Shown one piece after another: positions 43,542 through 51,545 of a stretch of DNA of 64,000 nucleotides. Below the pieces are notes generated by a model that was not told where the DNA came from, searched no databases, and saw nothing but the letters and a program-made list of their open reading frames with translations. Source of the stretch: Micromonospora rhizosphaerae. Lineage in GTDB: Bacteria; Actinomycetota; Actinomycetes; Mycobacteriales; Micromonosporaceae. A program made the position numbers and the translations under genes. The DNA is taken from positions 3,038,001 through 3,102,000 of the forward strand of contig NZ_FMHV01000002.1 in NCBI RefSeq assembly GCF_900091465.1. Reading direction: 5' to 3'. How positions within the stretch are numbered: position 1 is the stretch's first letter; the number at the start of each line of letters is the position of its first letter.

Positions 43542-44579
43542 ATGGAGCTGGAGCAGGCGCAGAAGCTGTGGCAGCCGCAGCCCGGCTGGTTGAACACCGC
43601 CAGTTACGGACTGCCGCCCGACCCGGCGTGGGCGGCGCTGCAGGAGGCGCTGGCCGACTGGCGGGTGGGGCGTACCTCGTGGGAGGGGTGGGGCGAGGCG
43701 GCCGAGCGGTCCCGGGCCGCGTTCGCCGGCCTGGTCGGGGTGGCGGCGGCGGACGTGGCGATCGGCAGCACGGTCTCCCAGTTGCTCGCCCCGGTGGCGG
43801 CCGCGCTGCGGCCGGGCGCGACGGTGGTCGTCCCGGAGGTCGAGTTCACCTCGAACCTCTTCCCCTGGCTGGCGCAGGAGGAGCGGGGGATCAAGGTACG
43901 CACGGTCCCGCTGGACCGGCTCGTCGACGCCATCGACGCCGACACCGACCTGGTCGCGTTCAGCCTGGTGCAGTCGGCCGACGGCACGGTCGCCGCGTAC
44001 GACCAGATCGTCGGGGCGGCCCGGGCGTACGACGCGCTCGTCGCGGTCGACGCCAGCCAGGCGTGCGGCTGGCTGCCCTTCGAGGCGGGCCGGGCGGACG
44101 TGGTGGCGGTCGGGGCGTACAAGTGGCTGATGGCCCCCCGTGGCGCCGCCTTCGCCTACCTGGCCCCGGCGCTGCGCGACCGGCTGCGTCCCGACGCCGC
44201 CGGCTGGTACGCGGGCCCCGACCCGCACGCCGCCTACTACGGCCCGCCGCTGCGGCTGGCCGACGATGCCCGGCGCTTCGACATCTCCCCGGCCTGGTTC
44301 TGCTACGTGGGGGCGGCGCCCGCCCTGGAACTGCTTGCCGAGATCGGCCTGCCGGCGATCCGCGCGCACAACGTGGGCCTGGCCAACCGGTTCCTCGCCG
44401 GGCTGGGCCGACCGCCCGGCGAGAGCGCGATCGTGACCGTTGAGGTGCCCCGGGCGCAGGAGAAGCTGGAGCGGGCCGGGGTCCGCGCGGCGGTACGGGC
44501 CGGCCGGGTCCGCGCGTCCTTCCACCTCTACTCGACCACAGAGGACGTGGACCTGGCACTGGCGGCGCTCACCGGCTGA
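43542..44579 (+). CDS. Aminotransferase class V-fold PLP enzyme
   Basis: A 345-residue fold-type I PLP enzyme. Asp in VAVDASQACGW and the Schiff-base Lys in VGAYKWLMAPRG (about 190-201) are present. The short N terminus (GWLNTASYGLPP) and the C-terminal VRASFHLYSTTEDVD match the group that includes hercynylcysteine sulfoxide lyase (EgtE) and kynureninase-like lyases. No other ergothioneine genes lie nearby, so EgtE is only a possibility. TACCCT (43529-43534) is seven bases before ATG 43542, a leaderless layout. Confidence 0.82.
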   Translation: MELEQAQKLWQPQPGWLNTASYGLPPDPAWAALQEALADWRVGRTSWEGWGEAAERSRAAFAGLVGVAAADVAIGSTVSQLLAPVAAALRPGATVVVPEVEFTSNLFPWLAQEERGIKVRTVPLDRLVDAIDADTDLVAFSLVQSADGTVAAYDQIVGAARAYDALVAVDASQACGWLPFEAGRADVVAVGAYKWLMAPRGAAFAYLAPALRDRLRPDAAGWYAGPDPHAAYYGPPLRLADDARRFDISPAWFCYVGAAPALELLAEIGLPAIRAHNVGLANRFLAGLGRPPGESAIVTVEVPRAQEKLERAGVRAAVRAGRVRASFHLYSTTEDVDLALAALTG

Positions 44580-44705
44580 GCTGGGTTCAGCCACGACCTG
44601 CCCGCCGCGCGGGCGGCCAGCGGCAGCGGCCGCCCCGGGGGGAGGGCGATTCACGGGTCGACCGAACCGGGGGAGATCTGCCCGAATTGCCGCTAAAGTC
44701 GGCGC

Positions 44706-45896
44706 GTGCCCAGTCGAGCGCGGACCGCCACCGCACTGGCGGCGGTCCTCCTCGCCGCCCCAGCGGCCTGCACCGAAACGGAGGCAGGGGACCGGGTGGC
44801 GGCTCCCTCCCCGGGCTCGCGGACGCCGTCCGCGTCCGCCGCGCTGTTCGGCCCGCTGCTCCCCGGCATGCCGCCCTACCGGGCGGGCGACAACGTCTAC
44901 GCCGGTGCGGGGCCGGGCATGCTCAGCGAGGCCGTGCGGGGCGACCGGGCCCTGGTCTACGTGCCGAACACCAAGAGCAACGACGTGTGGGTGATCGACC
45001 CCGCCACGTACAAGGTGGTGGCGAAGTTTCCCGGCGGTCCCGAACCGCAGCACGTCGTGCCGTCGTACGACCTGCGCACGCTCTACGTCGCCTCCAGCCA
45101 TATCCCCGACGGTGGGGTCGTGCCGGTCGATCCGCGGACCGGCAGACCGGGGCAATTCGTCACCCTGCAGGACGTCTACAACCTCTACTTCACCCCTGAC
45201 GGCCGAGAGGCGATCGTGGTCGCCGAGGCGTACCAGCGGTTGGACCTATACGACCCGCGGACCTGGCACCGCACCCGGTCGGTGCGGTTCCCGCAGTGCG
45301 GCGGCATCAACCACATGGACTACTCGGCCGACGGCAAGACGATGCTGTGGAGCTGCGAGTTCGCCAACCGGATGCTCGTGCTGGACACCGCCACGCTCCG
45401 CAAGCTGCGGGAGTTCCAGCTGACCCGGGCGTCCGACGGGATGCCGCAGGACACCCGGCTCACCCCGGACGGGCGGCACTTCCTCGTCGCCGACATGCAC
45501 GCCCACGGCGTCTACGTCTTCGACGGCCAGGCCACCCGGCAGACCGGGTTCATCCCGACCGGCCGCGGGGCGCACGGCATCTACTTCAGCCGGGACGGCC
45601 GGCTCGGGTACGTCACCAACCGGGACGCGGGCACCATCACCGTGCTGGACCTCGCCACGCTGAAGCCCACCACCACCTGGCGGATCCCCGGTGGGGGCAG
45701 CCCGGACATGGGCGGCCTCTCCGCCGACGGCCGGGTGCTCTGGCTCTCCGGCCGCTACCACGACGAGGTCTACGCGTTCAGCACCGCCGACGGCAGACTC
45801 CTCGCCCGGATCCCGGTGGGGCGCGGGCCGCACGGGCTGACGATCTGGCCACAGCCCGGCCGCTACTCCCTCGGCCACACCGCCAACATCCGGTAG
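44706..45896 (+). CDS. Exported beta-propeller protein (YncE / lactonase-like), probable lipoprotein
   Basis: A 396-residue secreted protein. The N terminus has RARTA, a hydrophobic Ala/Leu stretch and AAPAAC with Cys22, a weak lipobox (Pro at -3). The rest is a seven-bladed propeller with YVTN-type repeats: LVYVPNTKSNDVWVID, TLYVASSHIPDGGVVPVD, YSADGKTMLWSCEF, GRLGYVTNRDAGTITVLD and GRVLWLSGRYHDEVYAF. Such proteins bind or hydrolyse unknown extracellular ligands. TAAAGT (44694-44699) lies six bases before GTG 44706, so the mRNA is probably leaderless. Confidence 0.82.
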   Translation: MPSRARTATALAAVLLAAPAACTETEAGDRVAAPSPGSRTPSASAALFGPLLPGMPPYRAGDNVYAGAGPGMLSEAVRGDRALVYVPNTKSNDVWVIDPATYKVVAKFPGGPEPQHVVPSYDLRTLYVASSHIPDGGVVPVDPRTGRPGQFVTLQDVYNLYFTPDGREAIVVAEAYQRLDLYDPRTWHRTRSVRFPQCGGINHMDYSADGKTMLWSCEFANRMLVLDTATLRKLREFQLTRASDGMPQDTRLTPDGRHFLVADMHAHGVYVFDGQATRQTGFIPTGRGAHGIYFSRDGRLGYVTNRDAGTITVLDLATLKPTTTWRIPGGGSPDMGGLSADGRVLWLSGRYHDEVYAFSTADGRLLARIPVGRGPHGLTIWPQPGRYSLGHTANIR

Positions 45897-45944
45897 CGGC
45901 CCGCCATCCCGTCGCCGCCTGCCCGCCGGGTCGGGAGCGCCCCT

Positions 45945-47117
45945 TCAGGCCAGGTGGCCGCCGATCTTCGTGTACCCGCGCAGCAGGTCGCGCGCGATGA
46001 TCAGCCGCTGCATCTCGTCGGTGCCCTCGAAGATCCGGTAGAGCCGCACCTGCCGGTACCAGCGCTCGATCGGCAGTTCCCGGGTGTAGCCCATGCCGCC
46101 GTGGATCTGCAGCACCCGGTCCACCACCCGGTTCACCATGCCGGCGCCGTAGAGCTTGGCCATCGACGACGAGTGCCGCGGGTCCATCCCCTGGTCCACC
46201 GTCCAGGCGGCGCGGAGCACCAGCCAGCGGGCCGCCTCCAGCTCGGTTTCCGAGTCGGCGATCATCCACTGGATCGCCTGGTTGGTGCCGATCTTCGCGC
46301 CGAAGGTCTCCCGGGTGTTGGCCTGGTCGATCGCCATCTGCAGGGCGCGCTCGGCGATGCCGATGGCGTGCGAGGGGATGGTGTAGCGGCCCTTGCCGAT
46401 CCACTCCATGCCCAGCGCGAAGCCCTGCCCGACCTCGCCGAGGATGTTGCGGTGCGGCACCCGGACGCCGTCGAAGATCAGCGACGCGGGCCCGCCCTCG
46501 CCCATGGTCTGGATGAACTCCGAACGCCAGCCCATCGCCCGGTCCACCAGGAACGCCGTGGCGCCGCCGTTGCGGGCGCCCTTCTCCCGGTCGGTCACCG
46601 CGATCACGATGGCGAAGTCGGCGTCGTTGCCGTTGGTGATGAACGTCTTCTCGCCGTCGAGGATCCAGTCGTCGCCGTCCCGGCGGGCGGAGAGCCGGAT
46701 GTTGGCCGCGTCCGAGCCGGCGCCCGGCTCGGTGATGGCGAAGCAGGAGATCCGTTCCCCCTCGATGGTGGGGATGAGGAACTCGCGCTTCTGCTCCTCG
46801 GTGGCGTGGAAGAGGATGTTGTCCGCCTCGCCGCCGAAGCGGAACGGCACGAAGGTGCGGCCGAGCTCGATCCAGATCAGCGCCTGCATGACCGCCGGCA
46901 GGTCCATCCCGCCGTACTCCTCCGGGGTGGCCAGCCCCCAGAAGCCGAACTTCCTCGCCTTGAGCTGCAACTCGCGCAGCTCGGACCGGTCCAGGCCGGG
47001 CTGGTGGGCGCGCTCGCGGCGCAGCACCTCCTGCTCCAGCGGCATCACCTCGCGGGCGATGAACGACCGGACGGTGTCCCGGACCGCCCGCTGTTCCTCG
47101 GTCAGTGAGAAGTCCAT
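45945..47117 (-). CDS. Acyl-CoA dehydrogenase
   Basis: A 390-residue FAD-dependent dehydrogenase of fatty-acyl-CoA oxidation. The FAD/substrate signature CFAITEPGAGSDAA (about 124-137), the ITNGNDADF segment, the family C-terminal QIHGGMGYTRELPIERWYRQ and the catalytic Glu364 in RIFEGTDEMQ are all present. Chain-length preference cannot be read. It diverges from a TetR gene, and a 19-bp operator lies between them. A second copy of the operator lies before the aldehyde dehydrogenase gene, which ties the four genes into one local regulon. Confidence 0.93.
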   Translation of the reverse strand: MDFSLTEEQRAVRDTVRSFIAREVMPLEQEVLRRERAHQPGLDRSELRELQLKARKFGFWGLATPEEYGGMDLPAVMQALIWIELGRTFVPFRFGGEADNILFHATEEQKREFLIPTIEGERISCFAITEPGAGSDAANIRLSARRDGDDWILDGEKTFITNGNDADFAIVIAVTDREKGARNGGATAFLVDRAMGWRSEFIQTMGEGGPASLIFDGVRVPHRNILGEVGQGFALGMEWIGKGRYTIPSHAIGIAERALQMAIDQANTRETFGAKIGTNQAIQWMIADSETELEAARWLVLRAAWTVDQGMDPRHSSSMAKLYGAGMVNRVVDRVLQIHGGMGYTRELPIERWYRQVRLYRIFEGTDEMQRLIIARDLLRGYTKIGGHLA

Positions 47118-47159
47118 GCCGTTTCCCTCCCCGGAGGCCCTCGGTGCCGCCGTCGCCCT

Positions 47160-47178
47160 AAACTAGCGGTGTAAGTTT
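47160..47178. promoter_or_regulatory. 19-bp TetR operator, copy 1
   Basis: AAACTAGCGGTGTAAGTTT lies between the divergent acyl-CoA dehydrogenase and tetR genes and has AAACT/AGTTT arms. TAAACT (47159-47164) inside it could be the tetR -10 box. It matches the reverse complement of copy 2 (47870-47888) at 16 of 19 positions. Confidence 0.7.
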
Positions 47179-47207
47179 TGCCCCGTCCAGACCCGCGAGG
47201 AGGCCAC

Positions 47208-47864
47208 GTGCCCCGACCCCGGCAGCCCCTGCTCGACCGGCAGCGGATCGTCGAGGCGGCCCGCGCGCTGATCGACGCCGAGGGGCTGGCCGCGCTCTCC
47301 ACCCGTCGGCTCGCCGCCGAGCTGGGCGTGCGCGGCCCCTCGCTCTACAACCACTTCGCCACCAAGGACCAGATCCTCGACGCCGTCGCCGACAGCGTCA
47401 CCGCGACCGTCGACACCTCGGCCTTCGCCGGCCGGGACTGGCGGGAGGCGCTGCGGCACTGGGCCCTGTCCTACCGGCGGGCGTTGAGTGCGCACCCGAA
47501 CATCGTTCCCTACCTTGCCCAGGGGCCGGGGCGGCGGCCGGCCGCGCTCGCCATGGCCGACGCGGTCTACGGCGGACTGGTCCGCGCCGGCTGGCCGCCG
47601 GCCCGGGCCACCCACATCGGCGCCGCGCTGCGCTACTACGTGGCCGGCTCCGCGCTCGGCTCGTTCGCCCGCGGCTTCGTCGAGGATCCGGCGCTCTACG
47701 CCGCGCACTACCCACACCTGACCCAGGCGCACCGGCTCGCCGGCCATCAGGCCAGTGTGGACGAGGGCGCCTTCGCGCTCGGCCTGGACGCGCTGCTGCA
47801 CGGCCTCGCCGCCGAGTACGAGCGGACCGTCGGCCCGCTGGAGTCGACCGGCCGTTCGGAGTAG
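47208..47864 (+). CDS. TetR/AcrR family regulator
   Basis: A 218-residue repressor with the helix-turn-helix LSTRRLAAELGVRGPSLYNHFATKDQILD (about 30-58). The C-terminal part resembles TetR_C domains (RRALSAHPNIVPYLAQGPGRRP, then ARGFVEDPALYAAHYPHL). GTG 47208 has a GAGGAGG site; an earlier in-frame start at 47178 overlaps the operator. Operators on both sides of the gene suggest that it controls the acyl-CoA dehydrogenase, itself, and the aldehyde/alcohol dehydrogenase pair. Confidence 0.88.
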   Translation: MPRPRQPLLDRQRIVEAARALIDAEGLAALSTRRLAAELGVRGPSLYNHFATKDQILDAVADSVTATVDTSAFAGRDWREALRHWALSYRRALSAHPNIVPYLAQGPGRRPAALAMADAVYGGLVRAGWPPARATHIGAALRYYVAGSALGSFARGFVEDPALYAAHYPHLTQAHRLAGHQASVDEGAFALGLDALLHGLAAEYERTVGPLESTGRSE

Positions 47865-47869
47865 CGTCA

Positions 47870-47888
47870 AAACTCCCAGCGCTAGTTT
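47870..47888. promoter_or_regulatory. 19-bp TetR operator, copy 2
   Basis: AAACTCCCAGCGCTAGTTT lies six bases after the tetR stop and just before the ribosome binding site of the aldehyde dehydrogenase gene. It is copy 1 in the opposite orientation with three differences. Confidence 0.7.
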
Positions 47889-47905
47889 CCCCCGCGAAGG
47901 ACGAC

Positions 47906-49348
47906 ATGGATCTCGCCGCCGCGCCCGCCGCCCTCCTCGTCCGCCGCCACCTGCACATCGCGGGCGGCTGGGTCGACCCGTCGGACGGCGCGGCGATCCC
48001 GGTCGAGAACCCGGCCACCGGCGACCTCGTCGGACAGGTGCCGGCCGCCACCCCGGCCGACGTCGACCGGGCAGTCGCCGCCGCCCGGGACGCCTTTCCC
48101 GGCTGGGCGGCCACCGCACCCGCGGAGCGCGCCGCCCACCTCGACCGGCTGCACACCGCGCTGGCCGCTCGCGCCGACGAGATCGCCCGGACCGTCGCGC
48201 TGGAGCTCGGCACCCCGCTCAAGCTCGCCGCCCGGGTGCAGACCGGCCTCCCGCTGACCGTGCTGCGCGGCATGGTGGACCTCGCCGCCCGTCCGCCCGC
48301 CGAGGAGACCGTCGGCAACTCCCTCGTGGTACGCGAACCGGTCGGCGTGGTCGGCGCGATCACCCCGTGGAACTACCCGCTGCACCAGGTCGTGGCCAAG
48401 CTGGCCCCCGCCCTGGCGGCCGGCTGCACGGTGGTGCTCAAGCCCAGCGAGCTGACCCCGCTGACGGCGTACCTGCTCTTCGACGCGGTCACCGAGGCCG
48501 GGCTGCCGGCCGGCGTGGTCAACCTGGTCCCCGGCACCGGTCCGGTGGTCGGCGAGGCCCTGGCCGCCCATCCGGGAGTCGACATGGTGTCGTTCACCGG
48601 GTCCACCGCCACCGGCCGCCGGATCGCCCACCTCGCCGCCGACCGGATCGCCCGGGTCGCCCTCGAACTCGGCGGCAAGTCGGCCAACCTGATCCTCGCC
48701 GACGCCGACCTGGCCACCGCGGTGAAGGTCGGCGTCGGCAACGCCTTCCTCAACTCGGGTCAGACCTGCACGGCCTGGACCCGGATGCTGGTGCACCGCG
48801 ACCGCTACGACGAGGCGCTCGACCTCGCCGCGCGCGCCGTCGGGACGTACACCCTGGGGAATCCCTTCGACCCGGCGACCCGACTCGGCCCGCTGGTCTC
48901 CGCCGCCCAGGCAGAGCGGGTGCGCGGGCACGTCGAGCGGGCCCTGGCCGACGGGGCGCGCCTCGTGGCCGGCGGTCCCGACGCACCGCTGCCGCCGCGC
49001 GGGCACTTCGTCGCGCCCACCGTCTTCGCCGACGTGCACCCGGACAGCGCGCTCGCTCAGGAGGAGGTCTTCGGCCCGGTGCTCGCCGTCATCCCGTTCG
49101 CCGACACCGACGAGGCGGTAGCCATCGCCAACAACTCCCGCTACGGCCTCGCCGGGGCGGTCTGGTCCGCGGACGAGGAGCAGGCCCTCGCGGTCGCCCG
49201 GCGGCTGCGCACCGGCCAGGTGGACGTCAACGGCGGCGCGTTCAACCCCCTGGCACCGTTCGGCGGCTATCAGCAGTCCGGCCTCGGCCGAGAGCTGGGC
49301 ACGTACGGGATCGAGGAGTTCTGCGAGCTCAAGGCGATCCAGCGGTGA
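47906..49348 (+). CDS. Aldehyde dehydrogenase family protein
   Basis: A 480-residue NAD(P)-dependent aldehyde dehydrogenase. The catalytic Glu254 (VALELGGKSAN) and nucleophile Cys288 (NSGQTCTAW) are present, with the cofactor loop FTGSTATGR (230-238) and PWNYPLHQ (154-161). The C-terminal NGGAFNPLAPFGGYQQSGLGRE is typical. It probably oxidises the aldehyde formed by the zinc alcohol dehydrogenase that overlaps it downstream. The specific substrate is unknown. It sits behind operator copy 2 and has an AAGGACGA site. Confidence 0.93.
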   Translation: MDLAAAPAALLVRRHLHIAGGWVDPSDGAAIPVENPATGDLVGQVPAATPADVDRAVAAARDAFPGWAATAPAERAAHLDRLHTALAARADEIARTVALELGTPLKLAARVQTGLPLTVLRGMVDLAARPPAEETVGNSLVVREPVGVVGAITPWNYPLHQVVAKLAPALAAGCTVVLKPSELTPLTAYLLFDAVTEAGLPAGVVNLVPGTGPVVGEALAAHPGVDMVSFTGSTATGRRIAHLAADRIARVALELGGKSANLILADADLATAVKVGVGNAFLNSGQTCTAWTRMLVHRDRYDEALDLAARAVGTYTLGNPFDPATRLGPLVSAAQAERVRGHVERALADGARLVAGGPDAPLPPRGHFVAPTVFADVHPDSALAQEEVFGPVLAVIPFADTDEAVAIANNSRYGLAGAVWSADEEQALAVARRLRTGQVDVNGGAFNPLAPFGGYQQSGLGRELGTYGIEEFCELKAIQR

Positions 49349-50421
49349 GGGCCCTCGTGGTCCGCGGGCGGGGCGCCACCCCGGCCGTCGAGGAGGTACG
49401 CCTGCCCGCGCCCGGCCGCGGCGAGCTGCGGGTCCGGATCCGGGCCGCCGGCATCTGCCACTCCGATCTGTCCATGGTGGACGGCACGCTCGCGCCGGCG
49501 TACCCGCTGGTGCTCGGGCACGAGGCGGCCGGTGTGGTGGTCGAGGCCGGCCCGGGCACCCGGCTGCCGGTCGGCACGCAGGTGGTGCTCAACTGGGCGC
49601 CCGCCTGCCGGGCCTGCTGGTTCTGCCGACGGGGCGAACCGTGGCTCTGCGCCGCCAACGGCGCGCCCGCGACGGCCCGGGGTGAGGCGGCCGACGGCAC
49701 CCCACTGCACGTCACCCTCGGGCTCGGCGCCCTCGCCGAGGAGGTGGTGGTCCCGGAGCACGCCGCCGTCGCGGTCCCCGGCGACCTGCCGCCGGAGCAG
49801 GCCGCACTGCTCGGCTGCGCGGTGCTCACCGGCACCGGCGCGGTCCGCAACACCGCCCGGGTGACCGCCGGCGAGTCGGTCGCGGTGATCGGCCTCGGCG
49901 GCGTCGGGCTCAGCGTGCTCACCGCCGCCCGGGCCGCCGGCGCGACGCCGATCATCGCGATCGACGTCTCCGCGGCCAAGCGCGAGCTGGCCGTCGCCGC
50001 CGGCGCCAGCGACTTCGTCCTCTCCGACGACCAGTTGTCGAAGGCGGTCCGGGCGCTCACCGAGGGCCGCGGCGTCGACCACGCCTTCGAGTGCGTCGGC
50101 CGGTCGGCGACCATCCGGGCGGCCTGGCGGCTCGCCCGGCGCGGGGGAGCGGTCACCGTGGTCGGCATGGGGGCGAAGGACGACCTGGTCAGCCTGGCCG
50201 CACTGGACATCTTCCACTCCGCCCGGACGCTGCGCTCCTCCGTGTACGGCTCGTCCGACCCGGACCGGGAGGTGCCCGAGCTGGCCCGGACGGTCGGTGA
50301 CGGCACGCTCGACCTGCGCCCGCTGATCAGCGGGCGGATCTCGCTGGACGAGGCGCCGGCGGCGTTCGACCGGCTGGCCCGGGGCGAGGGCGCCCGCTGG
50401 GTGGTCACCTTCCCGGACTGA
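49345..50421 (+). CDS. Zinc-dependent alcohol dehydrogenase (MDR family)
   Basis: A 358-residue medium-chain dehydrogenase. Catalytic zinc ligands are Cys38 (GICHSD) and His59 with Glu60 (GHEAAG). The structural zinc site has Cys88, Cys91, Cys94 and Cys102. The cofactor loop is GLGGVGLSV, followed by an Asp (IIAIDVSAAKRELA), which favours NAD. It belongs with class III-like alcohol dehydrogenases. GTG 49345 overlaps the aldehyde dehydrogenase stop (GTGA), so an alcohol-to-acid route is likely encoded. With the acyl-CoA dehydrogenase it would feed beta-oxidation-type catabolism, as an inference. Confidence 0.92.
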   Translation: MRALVVRGRGATPAVEEVRLPAPGRGELRVRIRAAGICHSDLSMVDGTLAPAYPLVLGHEAAGVVVEAGPGTRLPVGTQVVLNWAPACRACWFCRRGEPWLCAANGAPATARGEAADGTPLHVTLGLGALAEEVVVPEHAAVAVPGDLPPEQAALLGCAVLTGTGAVRNTARVTAGESVAVIGLGGVGLSVLTAARAAGATPIIAIDVSAAKRELAVAAGASDFVLSDDQLSKAVRALTEGRGVDHAFECVGRSATIRAAWRLARRGGAVTVVGMGAKDDLVSLAALDIFHSARTLRSSVYGSSDPDREVPELARTVGDGTLDLRPLISGRISLDEAPAAFDRLARGEGARWVVTFPD

Positions 50422-50431
50422 TGGCGCCGGC

Positions 50432-51361
50432 TCAGCCCGCCGGCCCCCCGCTGTGGATCAGCATGGCGTAGCCGTCCAGCAGCCGGTGCAGGCCGAACTC
50501 GAAGACGCTGCCGAGGTCGAGGTCGACGGACTCGTCGAGCGCGGCGAGGGTGGGGTAGTGCCCGCCGGTGAACATCCGCTGGAAAGCCATCTCGTGGGTT
50601 TCCACCCACTGCTCGTCGGTGAGGCCGGTGTCCTGCTCCGCCTGGGCCTGCGGCTCCAGGTTGGTGGCAATGCCGCGCACGTAGGCCATCAGCGTCACCG
50701 CGACGTGCCAGCGCAGGTGCGTGTCGAGGCCGAGACCGGCGGTGGCACCCAGCGCCCACTCGGTGTGCGCCATGCCGCGCGGCAGCGGCTGCGGCCGGGA
50801 GATCGAGATGACGTGCGGCAGCCAGCGGTGCCGCCGGTAGACCGCCCACTGCGCCCGGGCGAGCAGCTCCAGCTGGGCCCGCCAGCCGGTCGGCCGGGCG
50901 GCCGGCAGTGGCGCGTCGGCCAGCGCCGTGTCGGCCATCGCCAGGATCAGCTCGTCCCGGCCGCGCACGTGTCGGTAGAGCGACATGGTGGCGACCCCCA
51001 GGTCGGCCGCGATCTGCCGCATGGAGACCCCGGCCAGGCCGCCGGCGTCGGCGAGCGCGATCGCGGTACGGACTACACGCTCGCGGCTCAGCTCCGGGTC
51101 GGATCGGTCCCGTCGTGGTCGCGGTGCCGACGCCCGGTCGGGGGCGACGATGGTGCCGGCGCCGGGTCGGGTCAACACCAGCCCCTCCTCGCGGAGCAGC
51201 GCGAGGACCTTGGTGGCGGTGGCGATGGCGACGCCGTGCTCGCGGGTGATCCGCCGGGCGGACGGCACCGGATCCCCGGGCCGCAGCTCGCCGACATGGA
51301 TGCGGCGGCGGATCTCCGCGGCGATGCGCCGGTACGGCGGCTCCGACCCGGAACTGGGCAA
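50432..51361 (-). CDS. GntR-TetR fusion transcriptional regulator
   Basis: A 309-residue regulator with two DNA-binding domains. A GntR winged helix (PPYRRIAAEIRRRIHVGELRPGD..., about 8-70) is followed by a TetR helix-turn-helix (VSMRQIAADLGVATMSLYRHVRGRDELIL, about 110-138) and a TetR_C-type ligand domain. Such fusions occur in actinobacteria and often guard monooxygenase or efflux genes. TTG 51361 has a GGAGGTG site seven bases away and no better start is near. It diverges from the flavin monooxygenase gene across two identical GTACTAGTAC palindromes. Confidence 0.88.
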   Translation of the reverse strand: MPSSGSEPPYRRIAAEIRRRIHVGELRPGDPVPSARRITREHGVAIATATKVLALLREEGLVLTRPGAGTIVAPDRASAPRPRRDRSDPELSRERVVRTAIALADAGGLAGVSMRQIAADLGVATMSLYRHVRGRDELILAMADTALADAPLPAARPTGWRAQLELLARAQWAVYRRHRWLPHVISISRPQPLPRGMAHTEWALGATAGLGLDTHLRWHVAVTLMAYVRGIATNLEPQAQAEQDTGLTDEQWVETHEMAFQRMFTGGHYPTLAALDESVDLDLGSVFEFGLHRLLDGYAMLIHSGGPAG

Positions 51362-51381
51362 GGGAACACCTCCGGACGAGC

Positions 51382-51431
51382 GTACTAGTACGAGGCGCCG
51401 TGGGCGGCCGCTCTGGGCAGTGTACTAGTAC
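51382..51431. promoter_or_regulatory. Paired GTACTAGTAC operators
   Basis: The perfect 10-bp palindrome GTACTAGTAC occurs at 51382-51391 and 51422-51431, 40 bases apart, with matching CGAG on the right flank of both. They lie between the GntR-TetR gene and the monooxygenase gene and are its likely binding sites. Confidence 0.75.
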
Positions 51432-51545
51432 GAGCTGAGCGCGTACTGCCTGCAGAATCTACCGTTCGCCGTGCGGACGAAGCACTCCGCCCGCACCCGG
51501 CGGTCGCCGGGTTGACGGCGTACGCAGGATCTCGGGAGCGGTGCG

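Noticed and set aside
43542..44579. Class V aminotransferase as EgtE of an ergothioneine cluster
   Set aside because: No egtA, egtB, egtC or egtD lies nearby; the neighbours are a NIPSNAP protein and a beta-propeller lipoprotein.
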